Source: Thiosulfativibrio zosterae (GTDB lineage: Bacteria > Pseudomonadota > Gammaproteobacteria > Thiomicrospirales > Thiomicrospiraceae). Taken from it: 64,000 nt of DNA. The position numbers and the translations under genes were made by a program. This document shows positions 8,344 through 17,800 of this stretch, in pieces (within the stretch, counting starts at the first letter, position 1; every line of letters begins with the position of its first letter). The notes below the pieces were generated by a model, which saw nothing but the letters and a program-made list of their open reading frames with translations, was not told the origin of the DNA and did no database searches. The stretch is taken from the NCBI RefSeq assembly GCF_011398155.1, contig NZ_AP021888.1:1347501-1411500 (forward strand), read 5' to 3'.

Positions 8344-10149
8344 ATGGCAAAGCAACAAATTAAACACATTCGAAATTTTTCAGTCATCGCCCACATAGAT
8401 CACGGAAAGTCCACCTTATCTGATCGCTTTATTCAACTGTGCGGCGGCTTAACCGACCGTGAAATGTCAGCGCAAGTTTTGGATTCTATGGATTTAGAAA
8501 AAGAGCGTGGTATCACCATTAAAGCGCACAGTGTGACGCTTTACTACAAAGCAGACGATGGTGAAACTTATCAGCTTAACTTTATCGATACCCCTGGCCA
8601 TGTTGACTTTTCTTACGAAGTATCGCGTTCTTTAGCGGCTTGTGAAGGCGCTATTTTGGTAGTAGATGCCTCGCAAGGGGTTGAGGCGCAAACCGTAGCC
8701 AACTGTTATACCGCGATTGAACAAGGTTTAGAAGTTTTGCCAGTGTTAAATAAAATCGATTTGCCTGCCGCTGAACCAGAGCGTGTAGTGGATGAAATTG
8801 AAGAAATCATTGGGATTGAAGCCCATGATGCTGTGCATTGTTCTGCTAAAGCCGGTATTGGCATTAAAGAAACCCTTGAAGAAATCGTTAAAAAAATTCC
8901 ACCACCAGAAGGCGATTTAGACGCTCCGTTACGCGCCTTGATTATCGACTCTTGGTTTGATAATTACTTGGGCGTAGTGTCTTTGGTGCGCGTGATTGAT
9001 GGCAAGATTGGTAAAAAAACCAAAATGAAAATCATCTCTACCCAAGAAGAGCATTTGGTAGATTCGGTTGGCGTTTTTACGCCAAAATTGACTCAAACAG
9101 AATTCCTAAAAGCGGGTGAAGTCGGTTTTGTGGTTGCTGGTATTAAAGACATAGATGGTGCGCCAGTGGGTGATACCATTACCCTAGCGGGCAATAATAT
9201 CGAGCCTTTAGCCGGCTTTAAACCTGTGCAACCCCGTGTATTTGCTGGTTTATTCCCCATCAGTTCAGAAGATTATGAAGACTTGCGTGAAGCCCTGCGC
9301 AAACTGCGTTTAAATGATGCCGCGCTTCATTTTGAGCCAGAAAGCTCTGATGCCTTAGGTTTTGGTTTCCGTTGCGGATTCCTTGGAATGCTGCACATGG
9401 AAATCGTACAAGAACGCTTAGAGCGTGAGTACGACATGGACTTGATTACTACCGCTCCCACGGTGGTATATGAAGTGCTGACCAAAAAGGGCGATATTTT
9501 AAAAATAGATAACCCATCCAGTTTGCCCGATCCTAGCTTAATTGATGAAATTCGTGAGCCGATAATTCGTGCCAATATCTTGGTGCCACAAGACTATGTT
9601 GGGTCAGTGATGAAACTGTGTTTAGAAAAACGCGGTGTACAGAAAGATATGTCTTATGCCGGTAATCAGGTTTCAATCAATTATGAATTGCCTTTAAACG
9701 AAGTTGTATTGGATTTCTTTGATCGTTTAAAATCAACCAGTCGTGGTTATGCCTCGATGGACTATGAATTTTTAAGATTCCAAGCAGATCAATTGGTTAG
9801 AATGGACTTTTTAATAAACAGTGAGCCAGTTGATGCCTTGGCGATTATCGTGCACAAAAGCATGGCAGTTCAGCGCGGTAAGGTGTTGATTGAAAAATTG
9901 AAAGATATTATTCCAAGACAGATGTTCGATGTGGCCATTCAGGCCGCCATCGGGGCTAAAATTATTGGTCGTAGCAATGTTAAAGCGTTGCGCAAAAATG
10001 TAACCGCCAAGTGTTACGGTGGCGATGTGTCGCGTAAGAAGAAGCTACTACAAAAACAAAAAGAAGGTAAAAAACGCATGAAGTCTATCGGCAGTGTTGA
10101 TTTACCGCAAGAAGCCTTCTTAGCGGTGTTGAACACCAGCGAAGATTAA
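8344..10149 (+). CDS. lepA: Elongation factor 4 (LepA), ribosomal GTPase
   Basis: Translational GTPase that acts on stalled or assembling ribosomes. 601 residues from ATG 8344 (AGAGG just upstream), the normal length. G1 [10 protein letters not shown]3 DTPGHVDF, G4 NKIDLP; EF-G-like domains follow, then the LepA-specific C-terminal domain with the basic end [15 protein letters not shown]. First gene of the lepA-lepB-rnc-era-recO-pdxJ-acpS run; lepB begins 17 bp after its stop. Confidence 0.98.
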   Translation: MAKQQIKHIRNFSVIAHIDHGKSTLSDRFIQLCGGLTDREMSAQVLDSMDLEKERGITIKAHSVTLYYKADDGETYQLNFIDTPGHVDFSYEVSRSLAACEGAILVVDASQGVEAQTVANCYTAIEQGLEVLPVLNKIDLPAAEPERVVDEIEEIIGIEAHDAVHCSAKAGIGIKETLEEIVKKIPPPEGDLDAPLRALIIDSWFDNYLGVVSLVRVIDGKIGKKTKMKIISTQEEHLVDSVGVFTPKLTQTEFLKAGEVGFVVAGIKDIDGAPVGDTITLAGNNIEPLAGFKPVQPRVFAGLFPISSEDYEDLREALRKLRLNDAALHFEPESSDALGFGFRCGFLGMLHMEIVQERLEREYDMDLITTAPTVVYEVLTKKGDILKIDNPSSLPDPSLIDEIREPIIRANILVPQDYVGSVMKLCLEKRGVQKDMSYAGNQVSINYELPLNEVVLDFFDRLKSTSRGYASMDYEFLRFQADQLVRMDFLINSEPVDALAIIVHKSMAVQRGKVLIEKLKDIIPRQMFDVAIQAAIGAKIIGRSNVKALRKNVTAKCYGGDVSRKKKLLQKQKEGKKRMKSIGSVDLPQEAFLAVLNTSED

Positions 10150-10166
10150 TGAATTAAGGAATAGGG

Positions 10167-10937
10167 ATGAATTTTGAACTCATTTTAGTCATAGTGACCG
10201 CTGTCACAGGCATGATTTACTTCGTTGATAAGATGGTATGGAAGCCAAAGCGTGATCGTTCTGTGACCGGTGAAAAAGAACCTTTATTGGTTGAGTATTC
10301 GCGTTCATTATTCCCCGTTTTCATTATTGTCTTGGCATTGCGTTCTTTTGTTTTAGAACCTTTTAGAATTCCATCAGGGTCTATGTATCCAACGCTCGAA
10401 ATTGGTGATTTTATTGTGGTCAATAAATTTGCCTACGGCGTCAAACTGCCTGTTTTGCAGACCAAGGTGATTCCTGTGAGTTTGCCTGAAAGAGGGGATG
10501 TGATTGTTTTCAAGTTTCCTAAAGACCCAAATGTGGATTACATCAAGCGTGTGATTGGATTACCCGGTGATGAAATTACCTATGTTGGCAGAACCTTGTT
10601 TGTGAATGGTAAAGTGGTTAACCAAAAGATGTTGGGTGCTTATGTAGGGCAAGGGTCAGGAAAAATGATGGATGGCGCTTCTCAGGTTGAAGAAACCAAT
10701 ATCGATCAAAAAACCTATCAAGTTTTGTTAGACATGGATAAATCTAGTTTAGACATGAACACCATCAAGGTGCCAGAAGACCATTATTTTGTGATGGGCG
10801 ATAACCGCGACCACAGTAATGACAGTCGTTTTTGGGGCTTTGTACCTGAAGAAAATATCAAGGGTCAAGCCTTTGGTATTTGGATGAACTGGGATGATGG
10901 CGTTCACTTTAATCGCATAGGCCGTGGGATAAATTAG
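10167..10937 (+). CDS. lepB: Signal peptidase I
   Basis: Inner-membrane protease that removes signal peptides from Sec substrates. 256 residues. N-terminal TM segment (about 4-20), cytoplasmic basic loop, second TM (about 48-62). The Ser/Lys dyad is visible as Ser72 in PSGSMYPTL and Lys127 in VDYIKRVIGLPGD; the family motif GDNRDHSNDSRFWGFV is near the end. AAGGA precedes the ATG. rnc begins within 2 bp of its stop, indicating translational coupling. Confidence 0.97.
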   Translation: MNFELILVIVTAVTGMIYFVDKMVWKPKRDRSVTGEKEPLLVEYSRSLFPVFIIVLALRSFVLEPFRIPSGSMYPTLEIGDFIVVNKFAYGVKLPVLQTKVIPVSLPERGDVIVFKFPKDPNVDYIKRVIGLPGDEITYVGRTLFVNGKVVNQKMLGAYVGQGSGKMMDGASQVEETNIDQKTYQVLLDMDKSSLDMNTIKVPEDHYFVMGDNRDHSNDSRFWGFVPEENIKGQAFGIWMNWDDGVHFNRIGRGIN

Positions 10938-10938
10938 T

Positions 10939-11646
10939 GTGACTTCTGAATCTATGACATTTGAGCAACAGGCTAAAATTCAACGCTTAGAAAAAGCTTT
11001 GGGTTATACCTATCAAAATAAAGACTTTTTATTGCGTGCTTTAACACACCGCAGTGTGGGTGCAAGAAACAATGAACGCCTAGAGTTTTTAGGCGACAGT
11101 CTGGTCAATTTCATGATTGCTGATATTTTGTATCACCAATTTGAAAAAATTTCGGAAGGCGATTTGAGTCGTATTCGTGCACACCTAGTCAAAGGTGATA
11201 CCCTGGCTGAAATTGGTAAAGAATTTAATCTCAGTGAGTTTTTAAAGCTCGGCCCGGGTGAGCTCAAAAGTGGCGGGTTCCGCCGTTTGTCAATTATTGC
11301 TGACGCGGTTGAGGCCATTATTGCTTCTATTTATGAGGATGGTGGATTAGATGAATGTCGTGAGTTTGTAAAACGCATTTATGTTTCTCGTTTAGAGGAC
11401 TTAGATCCAAAAGAAGTCGGCAAAGACCCTAAAACTCGGTTACAAGAACTTTTACAGTCTATGCAAGAGCCTTTGCCTGAGTACAGTGTCATCAGTGTCA
11501 ATGGACCTGCCCATGCACAAATGTTTACCATTTCTTGTTATGTGGCTAAACTCAACACTAAATTTGAAGCCACAGCTTCTAATCGTCGCAAAGCTGAACA
11601 AAAATCTGCTAAGCAAGCCTTGTCTAAACTTGAGGAAATAAAATGA
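10939..11646 (+). CDS. rnc: Ribonuclease III
   Basis: Endonuclease for double-stranded RNA, needed in rRNA processing. 235 residues from GTG 10939 (GGGA 8 nt upstream); ATG 10954 is a possible later start. The RNase III signature RLEFLGDSLVNFM is at about residue 42, and the second acidic site is in ADAVEAIIASIYEDGG. A C-terminal dsRNA-binding domain (about 160-233) ends in RRKAEQKSAKQAL. Its stop overlaps the era start (ATGA). Confidence 0.97.
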   Translation: MTSESMTFEQQAKIQRLEKALGYTYQNKDFLLRALTHRSVGARNNERLEFLGDSLVNFMIADILYHQFEKISEGDLSRIRAHLVKGDTLAEIGKEFNLSEFLKLGPGELKSGGFRRLSIIADAVEAIIASIYEDGGLDECREFVKRIYVSRLEDLDPKEVGKDPKTRLQELLQSMQEPLPEYSVISVNGPAHAQMFTISCYVAKLNTKFEATASNRRKAEQKSAKQALSKLEEIK

Positions 11647-12578
11647 CCGAAACTCCAGAAACCCCTGCTGTTGAGGATTATCAAGCTGGCTTTGTCGCGG
11701 TGATTGGTCGCCCCAATGTGGGCAAATCTACTTTGATGAATGAATTGCTTGGTCAAAAATTAAGTATCACCTCTCCAAAACCCCAAACCACTAGACACCG
11801 CATTCATGGTGTGCACACTACAGCAACGCATCAAATCGTTTATGTGGACACGCCTGGAATGCACATAGGCGGCGAGCGTTCAATCAATGCCTATATGAAT
11901 CGAACGGCCAATAGTGCTTTTGCTGATGTTGATTTGGTATTGTTTGTGGTGGAAGCAGGGCGTTGGACTCATGAAGATCAGGCTGTTGCAGATAAGTGTA
12001 AAACCATTGATGTGCCAGTGGTGATTTTGGTTAACAAAATAGACAAGTTTAAAAAGAAAGAAGAGCTCTTCCCGTTTTTACAAAAAATTGGCGAAAACGC
12101 TGAATTTACAACCTTAATCCCTGTGTCGGCTTATAAAAAATCTGGACTCGATTTGATTGAAAAAGAAGTGCTTAAGTATATTCCTCATCAATCTATGATT
12201 TTCCCTGAGGATTATATTACTGACCGTTCAACCCGTTTCTTAGCCTCTGAAATCGTGCGTGAAAAACTCATGCGTGTTTTGGGTGAGGAAGTACCTTATG
12301 GCGCTACGGTTGAAATCGAGCAGTTTAAATATGATGAGGCTGAAGGGCGCTGGATAGTCAATGCGTTGATTTTGGTAGAGCGCGAAGGCCAGAAACTCAT
12401 CGTCATTGGGGCTAAGGGCGACATGATTAAGCAAATTGGAACTCAAGCTCGTAAAGATTTAATTACCTTGCTAGAAGGTCGTGTGCATTTAGAATTATGG
12501 GTTAAGGTTAAAGAAAACTGGGCAGATGATGAACGCGCTTTAGCCAGTTTGGGTTACAACGATACCCATTCTGGGTAA
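11643..12578 (+). CDS. era: GTPase Era, 16S rRNA/30S assembly
   Basis: Ras-like GTPase that binds the 3' end of 16S rRNA during 30S maturation. 311 residues. G1 GRPNVGKST, G3 DTPGMH, G4 NKID; the C-terminal KH domain (about 215-300) contains VIGAKGDMIKQIGTQARKDL. Start ATG overlaps the rnc stop, with GAGG upstream. The stop codon lies inside a cluster of TACCCA/TGGGTA inverted repeats (12563-12596). Confidence 0.98.
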   Translation: MTETPETPAVEDYQAGFVAVIGRPNVGKSTLMNELLGQKLSITSPKPQTTRHRIHGVHTTATHQIVYVDTPGMHIGGERSINAYMNRTANSAFADVDLVLFVVEAGRWTHEDQAVADKCKTIDVPVVILVNKIDKFKKKEELFPFLQKIGENAEFTTLIPVSAYKKSGLDLIEKEVLKYIPHQSMIFPEDYITDRSTRFLASEIVREKLMRVLGEEVPYGATVEIEQFKYDEAEGRWIVNALILVEREGQKLIVIGAKGDMIKQIGTQARKDLITLLEGRVHLELWVKVKENWADDERALASLGYNDTHSG

Positions 12579-12596
12579 CCATTTTACCCATGGGTA
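12563..12596. repeat. Tandem TACCCA/TGGGTA inverted repeats at the era-recO junction
   Basis: Arms TACCCA (12563-12568), TGGGTA (12572-12577), TACCCA (12585-12590) and TGGGTA (12591-12596). Each TACCCA can pair with either TGGGTA, giving alternative hairpins. The first dyad spans the end of era and the second lies just before the recO ribosome site, so an effect on recO translation is conceivable. Confidence 0.55.
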
Positions 12597-12619
12597 TTGA
12601 AAGAGATTAGGCCGCTGCG

Positions 12620-13366
12620 ATGGCTCTCGAAATTGAACAGGTGGCGTTGGTTTTACACAGCCGACCTTACAAAGAAACCAGTTTATTATTGACGCTCATT
12701 ACCCCTGATCAAGGCAAAATCAATGCTTTGGTAAAAGGGGTCAGAAGCAAAAGCAAATCAGCTGCCATCAAACAAGCCTGGTGCCAGCCCTTTCAAGAAA
12801 TCCGAGTGCGCTGGACTGAAAAAGGGCTTCAAAAACAACCAGGCCTGGTTAATATTCATCAGTTTGAGCCCACACAAATTCGCTTTCCGTTGCAGGGTGA
12901 AGCCAATATTTGTGGTTTGTATGTCAATGAATTACTGTACCGTTTGTTATATCCTCAAGTGCCTGTTGAATCCTTATATCAAATTTATCAGCAAACCCTC
13001 TATGATTTGGCCATTGCCCAAGATAGGCACGCTCAAGCTTGGGCGCTACGCCAGTTTGAATATGAATTGTTAATGTCACTTGGCATCGCATTTGAATTGT
13101 CTTTTGATACGCAACAGTTGCCGATTGAAGCGCATTTAAAATATCGCTTTTATCCAGAGTTGGGCGCAGTGCTTGAAACAACAGCCAGTCAGTCTTCAGA
13201 GTTGAGTGCTTTTGGCAGTCAAATTTCAGGGCAATGTTTGTTACAATTCGCGCAGTTTGAGCCGTGTGAAAGTTGCATGCAGGAATGGAAAAGATTATTT
13301 AGAAACCTGCTAAATCATTATTTGGGCGGCAAACCCATACAAACACGCGCTTTATTTCAGTCTTAA
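12620..13366 (+). CDS. recO: DNA repair protein RecO
   Basis: Recombination mediator that loads RecA on SSB-coated DNA with RecR in the RecF pathway. 248 residues: N-terminal OB-fold (about 1-80; VLHSRPYKETSLLLTLITPDQGKIN is cut here as the typical RecO opening, beginning VLHSRPYKETS) and a helical C-terminal domain. The residues KQPGLVNI are encoded through a copy of the ACCAGGCCTGGT repeat. It is in the standard position between era and pdxJ. Confidence 0.93.
   Translation: MALEIEQVALVLHSRPYKETSLLLTLITPDQGKINALVKGVRSKSKSAAIKQAWCQPFQEIRVRWTEKGLQKQPGLVNIHQFEPTQIRFPLQGEANICGLYVNELLYRLLYPQVPVESLYQIYQQTLYDLAIAQDRHAQAWALRQFEYELLMSLGIAFELSFDTQQLPIEAHLKYRFYPELGAVLETTASQSSELSAFGSQISGQCLLQFAQFEPCESCMQEWKRLFRNLLNHYLGGKPIQTRALFQS
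12838..12849. repeat. ACCAGGCCTGGT palindrome within recO
   Basis: Perfect copy, read in frame as PGLV, with an A/T-rich tail (TAATATT) downstream on the coding strand. Confidence 0.85.
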
Positions 13367-13393
13367 ATTACTTTTCTATAAGGAATTACCACG

Positions 13394-14140
13394 ATGCATC
13401 CTATTTTTCTTGGGTTAAATATTGACCATGTTGCCACACTTAGACAAGCACGAGGCACCCGTTACCCAGACCCGATTAAAGCAGCACTTGATGCAGAAAT
13501 GGCAGGGGCAGATAGCATTACACTGCATTTAAGAGAAGACCGCCGTCATATTCAAGACCATGATGTGGCACGCATCAGTGCCATGCGTCAAACCAAGGTC
13601 AATTTGGAAATGGCGGCCACTCAAGAAATGTTAGACATTGCTTTGCAATTTCACCCAGAAGATGTCTGTTTAGTGCCAGAAAAACGCGAAGAGTTAACCA
13701 CCGAAGGCGGCTTGGATGTGGCTGGTCAGCAACCTTGGTTGACAGAAGTCTGTGCAAAATTGGCAGAAATCGGTTCAAGAGTCAGCTTGTTTATTGACCC
13801 TGATAAAACACAAATTGACGCGGCAAAAGCGGTGGGCGCACCGGTAATCGAGTTGCATACCGGTACCTATGCTGAACTGGAAAAACCTGCCGAAATTGCC
13901 GCTGAATTACAGCGCATTCGTGAAGCGGCCGTTTATGCCAAATCGATTGGTTTAGTGGTTAACGCGGGTCATGGTTTACATTATCACAATGTGCAAGCCA
14001 TTGCCGCCATCACCGAAATTGAAGAGCTCAATATTGGTCATGCCATCATTGCCCAAGCCGTTTTCAGTGGTTTACCTTCGGCCGTTTCAGAAATGAAGCG
14101 CTTGATGGTTGAAGCAAGACAGCAAGCTTACTTAGGTTAA
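13394..14140 (+). CDS. pdxJ: Pyridoxine 5'-phosphate synthase
   Basis: Condenses 3-amino-2-oxopropyl phosphate with 1-deoxyxylulose 5-phosphate, the last ring-closing step of DXP-dependent vitamin B6 synthesis. 248 residues, a TIM barrel. Family motifs: [16 protein letters not shown] at the N-terminus, [16 protein letters not shown], and [12 protein letters not shown] near 195. AAGGA precedes the ATG. It is adjacent to acpS, as in E. coli. Confidence 0.97.
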   Translation: MHPIFLGLNIDHVATLRQARGTRYPDPIKAALDAEMAGADSITLHLREDRRHIQDHDVARISAMRQTKVNLEMAATQEMLDIALQFHPEDVCLVPEKREELTTEGGLDVAGQQPWLTEVCAKLAEIGSRVSLFIDPDKTQIDAAKAVGAPVIELHTGTYAELEKPAEIAAELQRIREAAVYAKSIGLVVNAGHGLHYHNVQAIAAITEIEELNIGHAIIAQAVFSGLPSAVSEMKRLMVEARQQAYLG

Positions 14141-14163
14141 AAGATTCAAAGCAGTTTGTGACT

Positions 14164-14550
14164 ATGATTGTTGGCATCGGCACTGACATTGTTGAGATAG
14201 AACGCATTACCCAGGTGTATCAACGCCAAGGGGAAGCGTTTGCCAAACGCTTGCTCTCAAAAACAGAACTGCTTGAATTAGCCAAACACCGCTTCCCCGA
14301 GCGATTACTTGCCAAACGCTGGGCTTTAAAAGAAGCGGTTTCTAAGGCTTTAGGCACTGGCATTAGCCAAGGCGTTTGTTTTCATGATATGACCATTGCC
14401 CACCAAGCATCTGGCCAACCCTATCTTATTCTGACCGATAAAACGCTTGAAAAAGCCAATTCACTGGGCATAACGCATTGGTCAATCAGTGTCAGTGATG
14501 AAAAAAATCATGCCGTAGCATTTGTCATTGCTGAGAATCAAACTTTATAA
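14164..14550 (+). CDS. acpS: Holo-[acyl-carrier-protein] synthase
   Basis: Transfers 4'-phosphopantetheine from CoA to apo-ACP. 128 residues from ATG 14164 (MIVGIGTDIVEIERI, the usual N-terminus); a GTG two codons earlier is an alternative and neither has a clear ribosome site. Magnesium-binding Asp in GTDIVE, and the second signature RWALKEAVSKALGTGI with its Glu. It ends the lepA-acpS run. Confidence 0.95.
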   Translation: MIVGIGTDIVEIERITQVYQRQGEAFAKRLLSKTELLELAKHRFPERLLAKRWALKEAVSKALGTGISQGVCFHDMTIAHQASGQPYLILTDKTLEKANSLGITHWSISVSDEKNHAVAFVIAENQTL

Positions 14551-14597
14551 TCAGAGTTTCATCTCTTAAATCCATTCTTTAAATTTTAGAGGACTTT

Positions 14598-15317
14598 ATG
14601 GATAAAAGTTTTTTAACCAATTTAATTGCCTTTTTCATCTTAGCAGCCGGTTTAATCCTTGAGAACTCTTTGTTAATTTGGGTTGGTCTATTTGCCTTGT
14701 CTGGTGCTTTAACCAATGCTTTAGCGATTCATATGCTGTTCGAAAAAGTACCAGGCCTGGTCGGTTCTGGGGTTATTCCTGCGCGTTTTGAGGCTTTTAA
14801 AGCAGCGATTAAACACCTAATGATGTCGCAGTTTTTTACTCAAGAAAATATTGATCGATTCATGAGCAACTCAAACACTGCAATGCCAACGCTGCAGTTA
14901 GCGCCTGTCATTGAAAAAGTGAATCTTGAGCCAGCCTTTGACAAACTGGTTGAAGTGATTATGCAGTCTTCTTTTGGCAGTATGCTTAGCATGTTTGGTG
15001 GAGCATGTGCTTTAACGCCTTTAAAAGAACCTTTTGTGATTAACCTAAAAGAGTCTTTGATTGAAATGACTGAAAAAGCAGAGTTTCACGAGTTGCTCAA
15101 ACAAGAAGTTGATCAGCCTTCGGTGATGAGCAGCATTCAATCTAAGGTTGCTAATATTATTGATGCTCGACTTGAAGAATTAACGCCGCAAGTGGTTAAA
15201 GAGATGGTTCAAAACATGATTCATGAACATCTGGGTTGGCTGGTGGTTTGGGGTGGCGTTTTTGGTGGTTTAATTGGGGCCTTGTCGGTATTAATTCCCT
15301 ACTTTTGGAGTTATTGA
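14598..15317 (+). CDS. DUF445-family membrane protein
   Basis: 239 residues with hydrophobic helices at both ends (about 7-45 and 212-236) and a soluble middle part, as in DUF445 proteins. The conserved segment SGALTNALAIHMLFEKVPG is present. Function unknown; the family is membrane-anchored and sometimes associated with envelope integrity. GAGG precedes the ATG. It contains an in-frame copy of the ACCAGGCCTGGT repeat. A terminator follows, so it is likely monocistronic or at the end of the acpS transcript. Confidence 0.75.
   Translation: MDKSFLTNLIAFFILAAGLILENSLLIWVGLFALSGALTNALAIHMLFEKVPGLVGSGVIPARFEAFKAAIKHLMMSQFFTQENIDRFMSNSNTAMPTLQLAPVIEKVNLEPAFDKLVEVIMQSSFGSMLSMFGGACALTPLKEPFVINLKESLIEMTEKAEFHELLKQEVDQPSVMSSIQSKVANIIDARLEELTPQVVKEMVQNMIHEHLGWLVVWGGVFGGLIGALSVLIPYFWSY
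14750..14761. repeat. ACCAGGCCTGGT palindrome within the DUF445 gene
   Basis: Perfect copy, read as PGLV. This is the one coding copy whose T/A-rich flank (ACTTTTT) is on the antisense side. Confidence 0.85.
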
Positions 15318-15337
15318 TAAACACACCTTAACAAAAA

Positions 15338-15360
15338 ACCGGGTTGCCCCGGTTTTTTTG
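15338..15360 (+). terminator. Intrinsic terminator after the DUF445 gene
   Basis: Stem ACCGGG/CCCGGT, loop TTGC, with an A-run before and a T-run after; likely bidirectional. Confidence 0.9.
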
Positions 15361-15383
15361 TTTTAGCTGTTTTTAATGTCAGC

Positions 15384-15770
15384 TTATTTGACCAATTGTT
15401 TAACCCATGCTTCCATGGTTTCGTTGGCGATAGGGTTAGGGGCTTCCATAAAGTTGACGACAAATTTGTCTGCAAACTCAGTCACACCAATCGAGCGAGG
15501 GCGAACAGCCACAGGTTCTGCACCTGGCAGTTGCATCCCAAAACAAAGAATGATGTTTTGCGCATCTAAAATAGCAGGGTTAATTTCACCATTGATATTT
15601 TTAGTGTGGCTGTAATGGTCAAAGCGGGCAATATTAACTGCCTTAGCATGAGCATCAATTTGCGCGGCTAGAAAATCTAAAATAGCAGGCACATTGGCAA
15701 ACTTACATTCTTCTTTAGAAATTTCTAAGGTAAAAATTGGGTATTTTTCTTTGAAAATAGATTGTTTCAT
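15384..15770 (-). CDS. Small soluble protein paired with an SQR-like flavoprotein
   Basis: 128 residues, no signal peptide or membrane helix; AGGA precedes the ATG. I do not recognise a named family. It contains two cysteines (EECKF and IILCFGMQLPG) and a conserved-looking core VRPRSIGVTEFADKFVVNF. It starts 24 bp after the SQR-like gene on the same strand, so they are probably co-transcribed, suggesting a role in sulfide or sulfane-sulfur handling (inference from context only). Confidence 0.7.
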   Translation of the reverse strand: MKQSIFKEKYPIFTLEISKEECKFANVPAILDFLAAQIDAHAKAVNIARFDHYSHTKNINGEINPAILDAQNIILCFGMQLPGAEPVAVRPRSIGVTEFADKFVVNFMEAPNPIANETMEAWVKQLVK

Positions 15771-15794
15771 TTTAATCCTAACTGTTTGTAAATA

Positions 15795-16919
15795 TTAACG
15801 ATATTGTCTTGTGTAAAACCATTCAAAGGCGCGCTTGGCATAATGCATCAAACGACAAGGAGGCAACATAATGGTGCCTTTTTCGGTGCGCTTAATTAAT
15901 ACGCCGTGAGTTAAGGTATCGACAATACAGACCAATTCATGTTTAAAGGTTTCAAAGTCGCTTTCACCCTTTAATTCTTTAATCAAATTACGAGCTGATG
16001 CTAAGGCTTGCAAATCTGCCATGTGTGCTTGCTTGGCCTGCCAGTCTGGCCCAGGATAACTCCCAGAATCGCCTGCAACATAAGTGTGGCTGTAACCCGG
16101 AATTTGGCAATGTTCGTTAGCTAAAATTAATCCACCTGCTGATTTTGGAATTTCAGAGTTAGCAGACCAAGCAGGGCCAGTCATTCCTGGCATAAACAAA
16201 ATCAAATCTGCGTGGAATTCACCACCTTCGGTTTTCACTTTGTTGGCTTCAAAGGCTACCATCTTATGACCTAAATGCGTTTCGATATCACGCTTTTGCA
16301 TCATCTTTAATACGGCAGCGGGTACTTTATCGCCTAGACGCATCCCAGGTTTGGCGGCCGGATTGAAGAAGATAATCTTAAACTTGTCACGGCGACCTTG
16401 CTTGCGTAGTAAGTTATCAATGCCAAATAAGAATTCAAACATTGGCCCACCACGCATGGCAGAAGGCTCGTTAGGGTTGCCCCCAAATCCAATGGCAATG
16501 GTGCCACCACTCAAAGCGTCTAAACGGCTTTTAATTTTTTCAGCGGCAGGAATCCCTTCACAAGGCGTGATGGCATTTTCAATGCCAGGCAATTTTTTAA
16601 TAAAACGACCACCTGAGGCAATAATCAGACCATCATTTTTAAAATCACCTTGATCCGTTTTGACCGTGCGGCCTCCGTCTATAACATCTTCAACACGGGC
16701 TTTCACAAATTGCACATTCATGCGATTGAAAAAGTTGTGCAGATTAATACGAAGGTCATCTCCAGTGCGAATACCTGCCGGAATCCAAATTAAACTGGGG
16801 TAATAAATCATTTCTTTTTCAGGCGCTATCACCGTGATGATACTGCTGGGTGCTTGTTTTCTAACTTCTTTAATGGCTGTTAGAGCTGCAAAGCCCGCGC
16901 CTAAGATGGTAATGTTCAT
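15795..16919 (-). CDS. FAD-dependent sulfide:quinone oxidoreductase-like protein
   Basis: 374 residues, two-dinucleotide-binding-domain flavoprotein. N-terminal FAD motif ILGAGFAALTA; second nucleotide fold around IAIGFGGNP; C-terminal FAD segment TYVAGDSGSYPG. SQRs reduce quinone with electrons from sulfide at the membrane surface using redox cysteines. Here Cys120 (TPCEGIP) and Cys331 (ELVCIVDTLTHG) fit two of the three known positions. The segment expected to carry the middle one (AMRGGPMFEF, about 154-163) has none. The protein may therefore be a divergent SQR or a related NAD(P)/FAD oxidoreductase with another substrate. Confidence 0.75.
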   Translation of the reverse strand: MNITILGAGFAALTAIKEVRKQAPSSIITVIAPEKEMIYYPSLIWIPAGIRTGDDLRINLHNFFNRMNVQFVKARVEDVIDGGRTVKTDQGDFKNDGLIIASGGRFIKKLPGIENAITPCEGIPAAEKIKSRLDALSGGTIAIGFGGNPNEPSAMRGGPMFEFLFGIDNLLRKQGRRDKFKIIFFNPAAKPGMRLGDKVPAAVLKMMQKRDIETHLGHKMVAFEANKVKTEGGEFHADLILFMPGMTGPAWSANSEIPKSAGGLILANEHCQIPGYSHTYVAGDSGSYPGPDWQAKQAHMADLQALASARNLIKELKGESDFETFKHELVCIVDTLTHGVLIKRTEKGTIMLPPCRLMHYAKRAFEWFYTRQYR

Positions 16920-17183
16920 AACCTGGTAACCTCATATTGAATCATGGTTAGACGGATGCGATGAATCACCGCAATATCGTTATTATAAGAAAATTTTATC
17001 TAGGATTAATAGAATCTATTACTATTTACATATAAGTAATGATTATAGGCAATTCTGAGAACATTTGCACTTGTGGCTAACAGGAAAGAATCAATAACTC
17101 TGTTGATGTCTAGTAATAACAACTTAAAAGCCTTAAAATCAACGGGTATCAAAATTGGGTTGACTAACAACAAGGATAAAAAC

Positions 17184-17447
17184 ATGAAAAAAATTGCTTT
17201 AACTTTAACATTGTTATTTTCAGTAGTGACAACTGCGCAAGCTGGTTTTTGGGATGATGTAAAAGCAGATGCCGCAAAAGCATGGGAAGGCACTAAAGCA
17301 ACGGCGGGTGGTATTGCCGATGATGCAAAAGAAGCCTACAAAGAAGGGGAAAATACTTCATTGGATAAAATCAAAGAAGATACTGAAAAACAAGGCTACT
17401 TACCCGTTAAACCTAAAACGGACGAAGCGGGCATTCCGCAGCAATAA
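17184..17447 (+). CDS. Small exported protein
   Basis: 87 residues from ATG 17184 (AAGGAT upstream). Clear signal peptide (MKKIALTLTLLFSVVTTAQA, cleaved before GFWDDV); the mature part is about 67 residues, highly charged, rich in Lys/Glu/Asp/Ala and predicted helical. Family not recognised. First of three small exported proteins that lead into a GGDEF gene on the same strand (17477, 17801, 18180). Confidence 0.75.
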   Translation: MKKIALTLTLLFSVVTTAQAGFWDDVKADAAKAWEGTKATAGGIADDAKEAYKEGENTSLDKIKEDTEKQGYLPVKPKTDEAGIPQQ

Positions 17448-17476
17448 CACAAAGGTATCTACTTAAAGGTTGTCAT

Positions 17477-17779
17477 GTGAAAAAATTTATTTTAATGTCT
17501 TCTTTTTTGACGCTATTACTCAGTCTTCAAGGTTGTGAAAAAGTGTCAAACAGCGCTAAAAATATTCAATCAGATTGGATAGGTTTGGATCGAAAGGTCG
17601 AACTTTATTCTTGCATGACTGGCCAATTAATCAAATCGTATCAAGGCAGTATTCGTTTAAATCCAGAGGACCAATACGGGACTTCTTTATTAATAAACGG
17701 AAAAAAACTTCATACCAATCTTTGTTATGTCATCAGTGAAATTGGTATTAAAGAAATGCCGATTTCAGTTGTCAAATAA
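17477..17779 (+). CDS. Small lipoprotein
   Basis: 100 residues, GTG start with AAAGGT upstream. Lipoprotein signal with lipobox LQGC (Cys20), so it is probably lipidated and membrane-anchored facing the periplasm. Two further cysteines (YSCMTG and NLCYV) could form a disulfide. Family not recognised; 29 bp after the preceding exported protein. Confidence 0.7.
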   Translation: MKKFILMSSFLTLLLSLQGCEKVSNSAKNIQSDWIGLDRKVELYSCMTGQLIKSYQGSIRLNPEDQYGTSLLINGKKLHTNLCYVISEIGIKEMPISVVK

Positions 17780-17800
17780 CGTTTAAATTAAAAGAATTTC

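Noticed and set aside
17006-17293. 95-codon minus-strand ORF
   Set aside because: It lies antisense to a small exported protein that has a clear signal peptide and ribosome site; judged a shadow.
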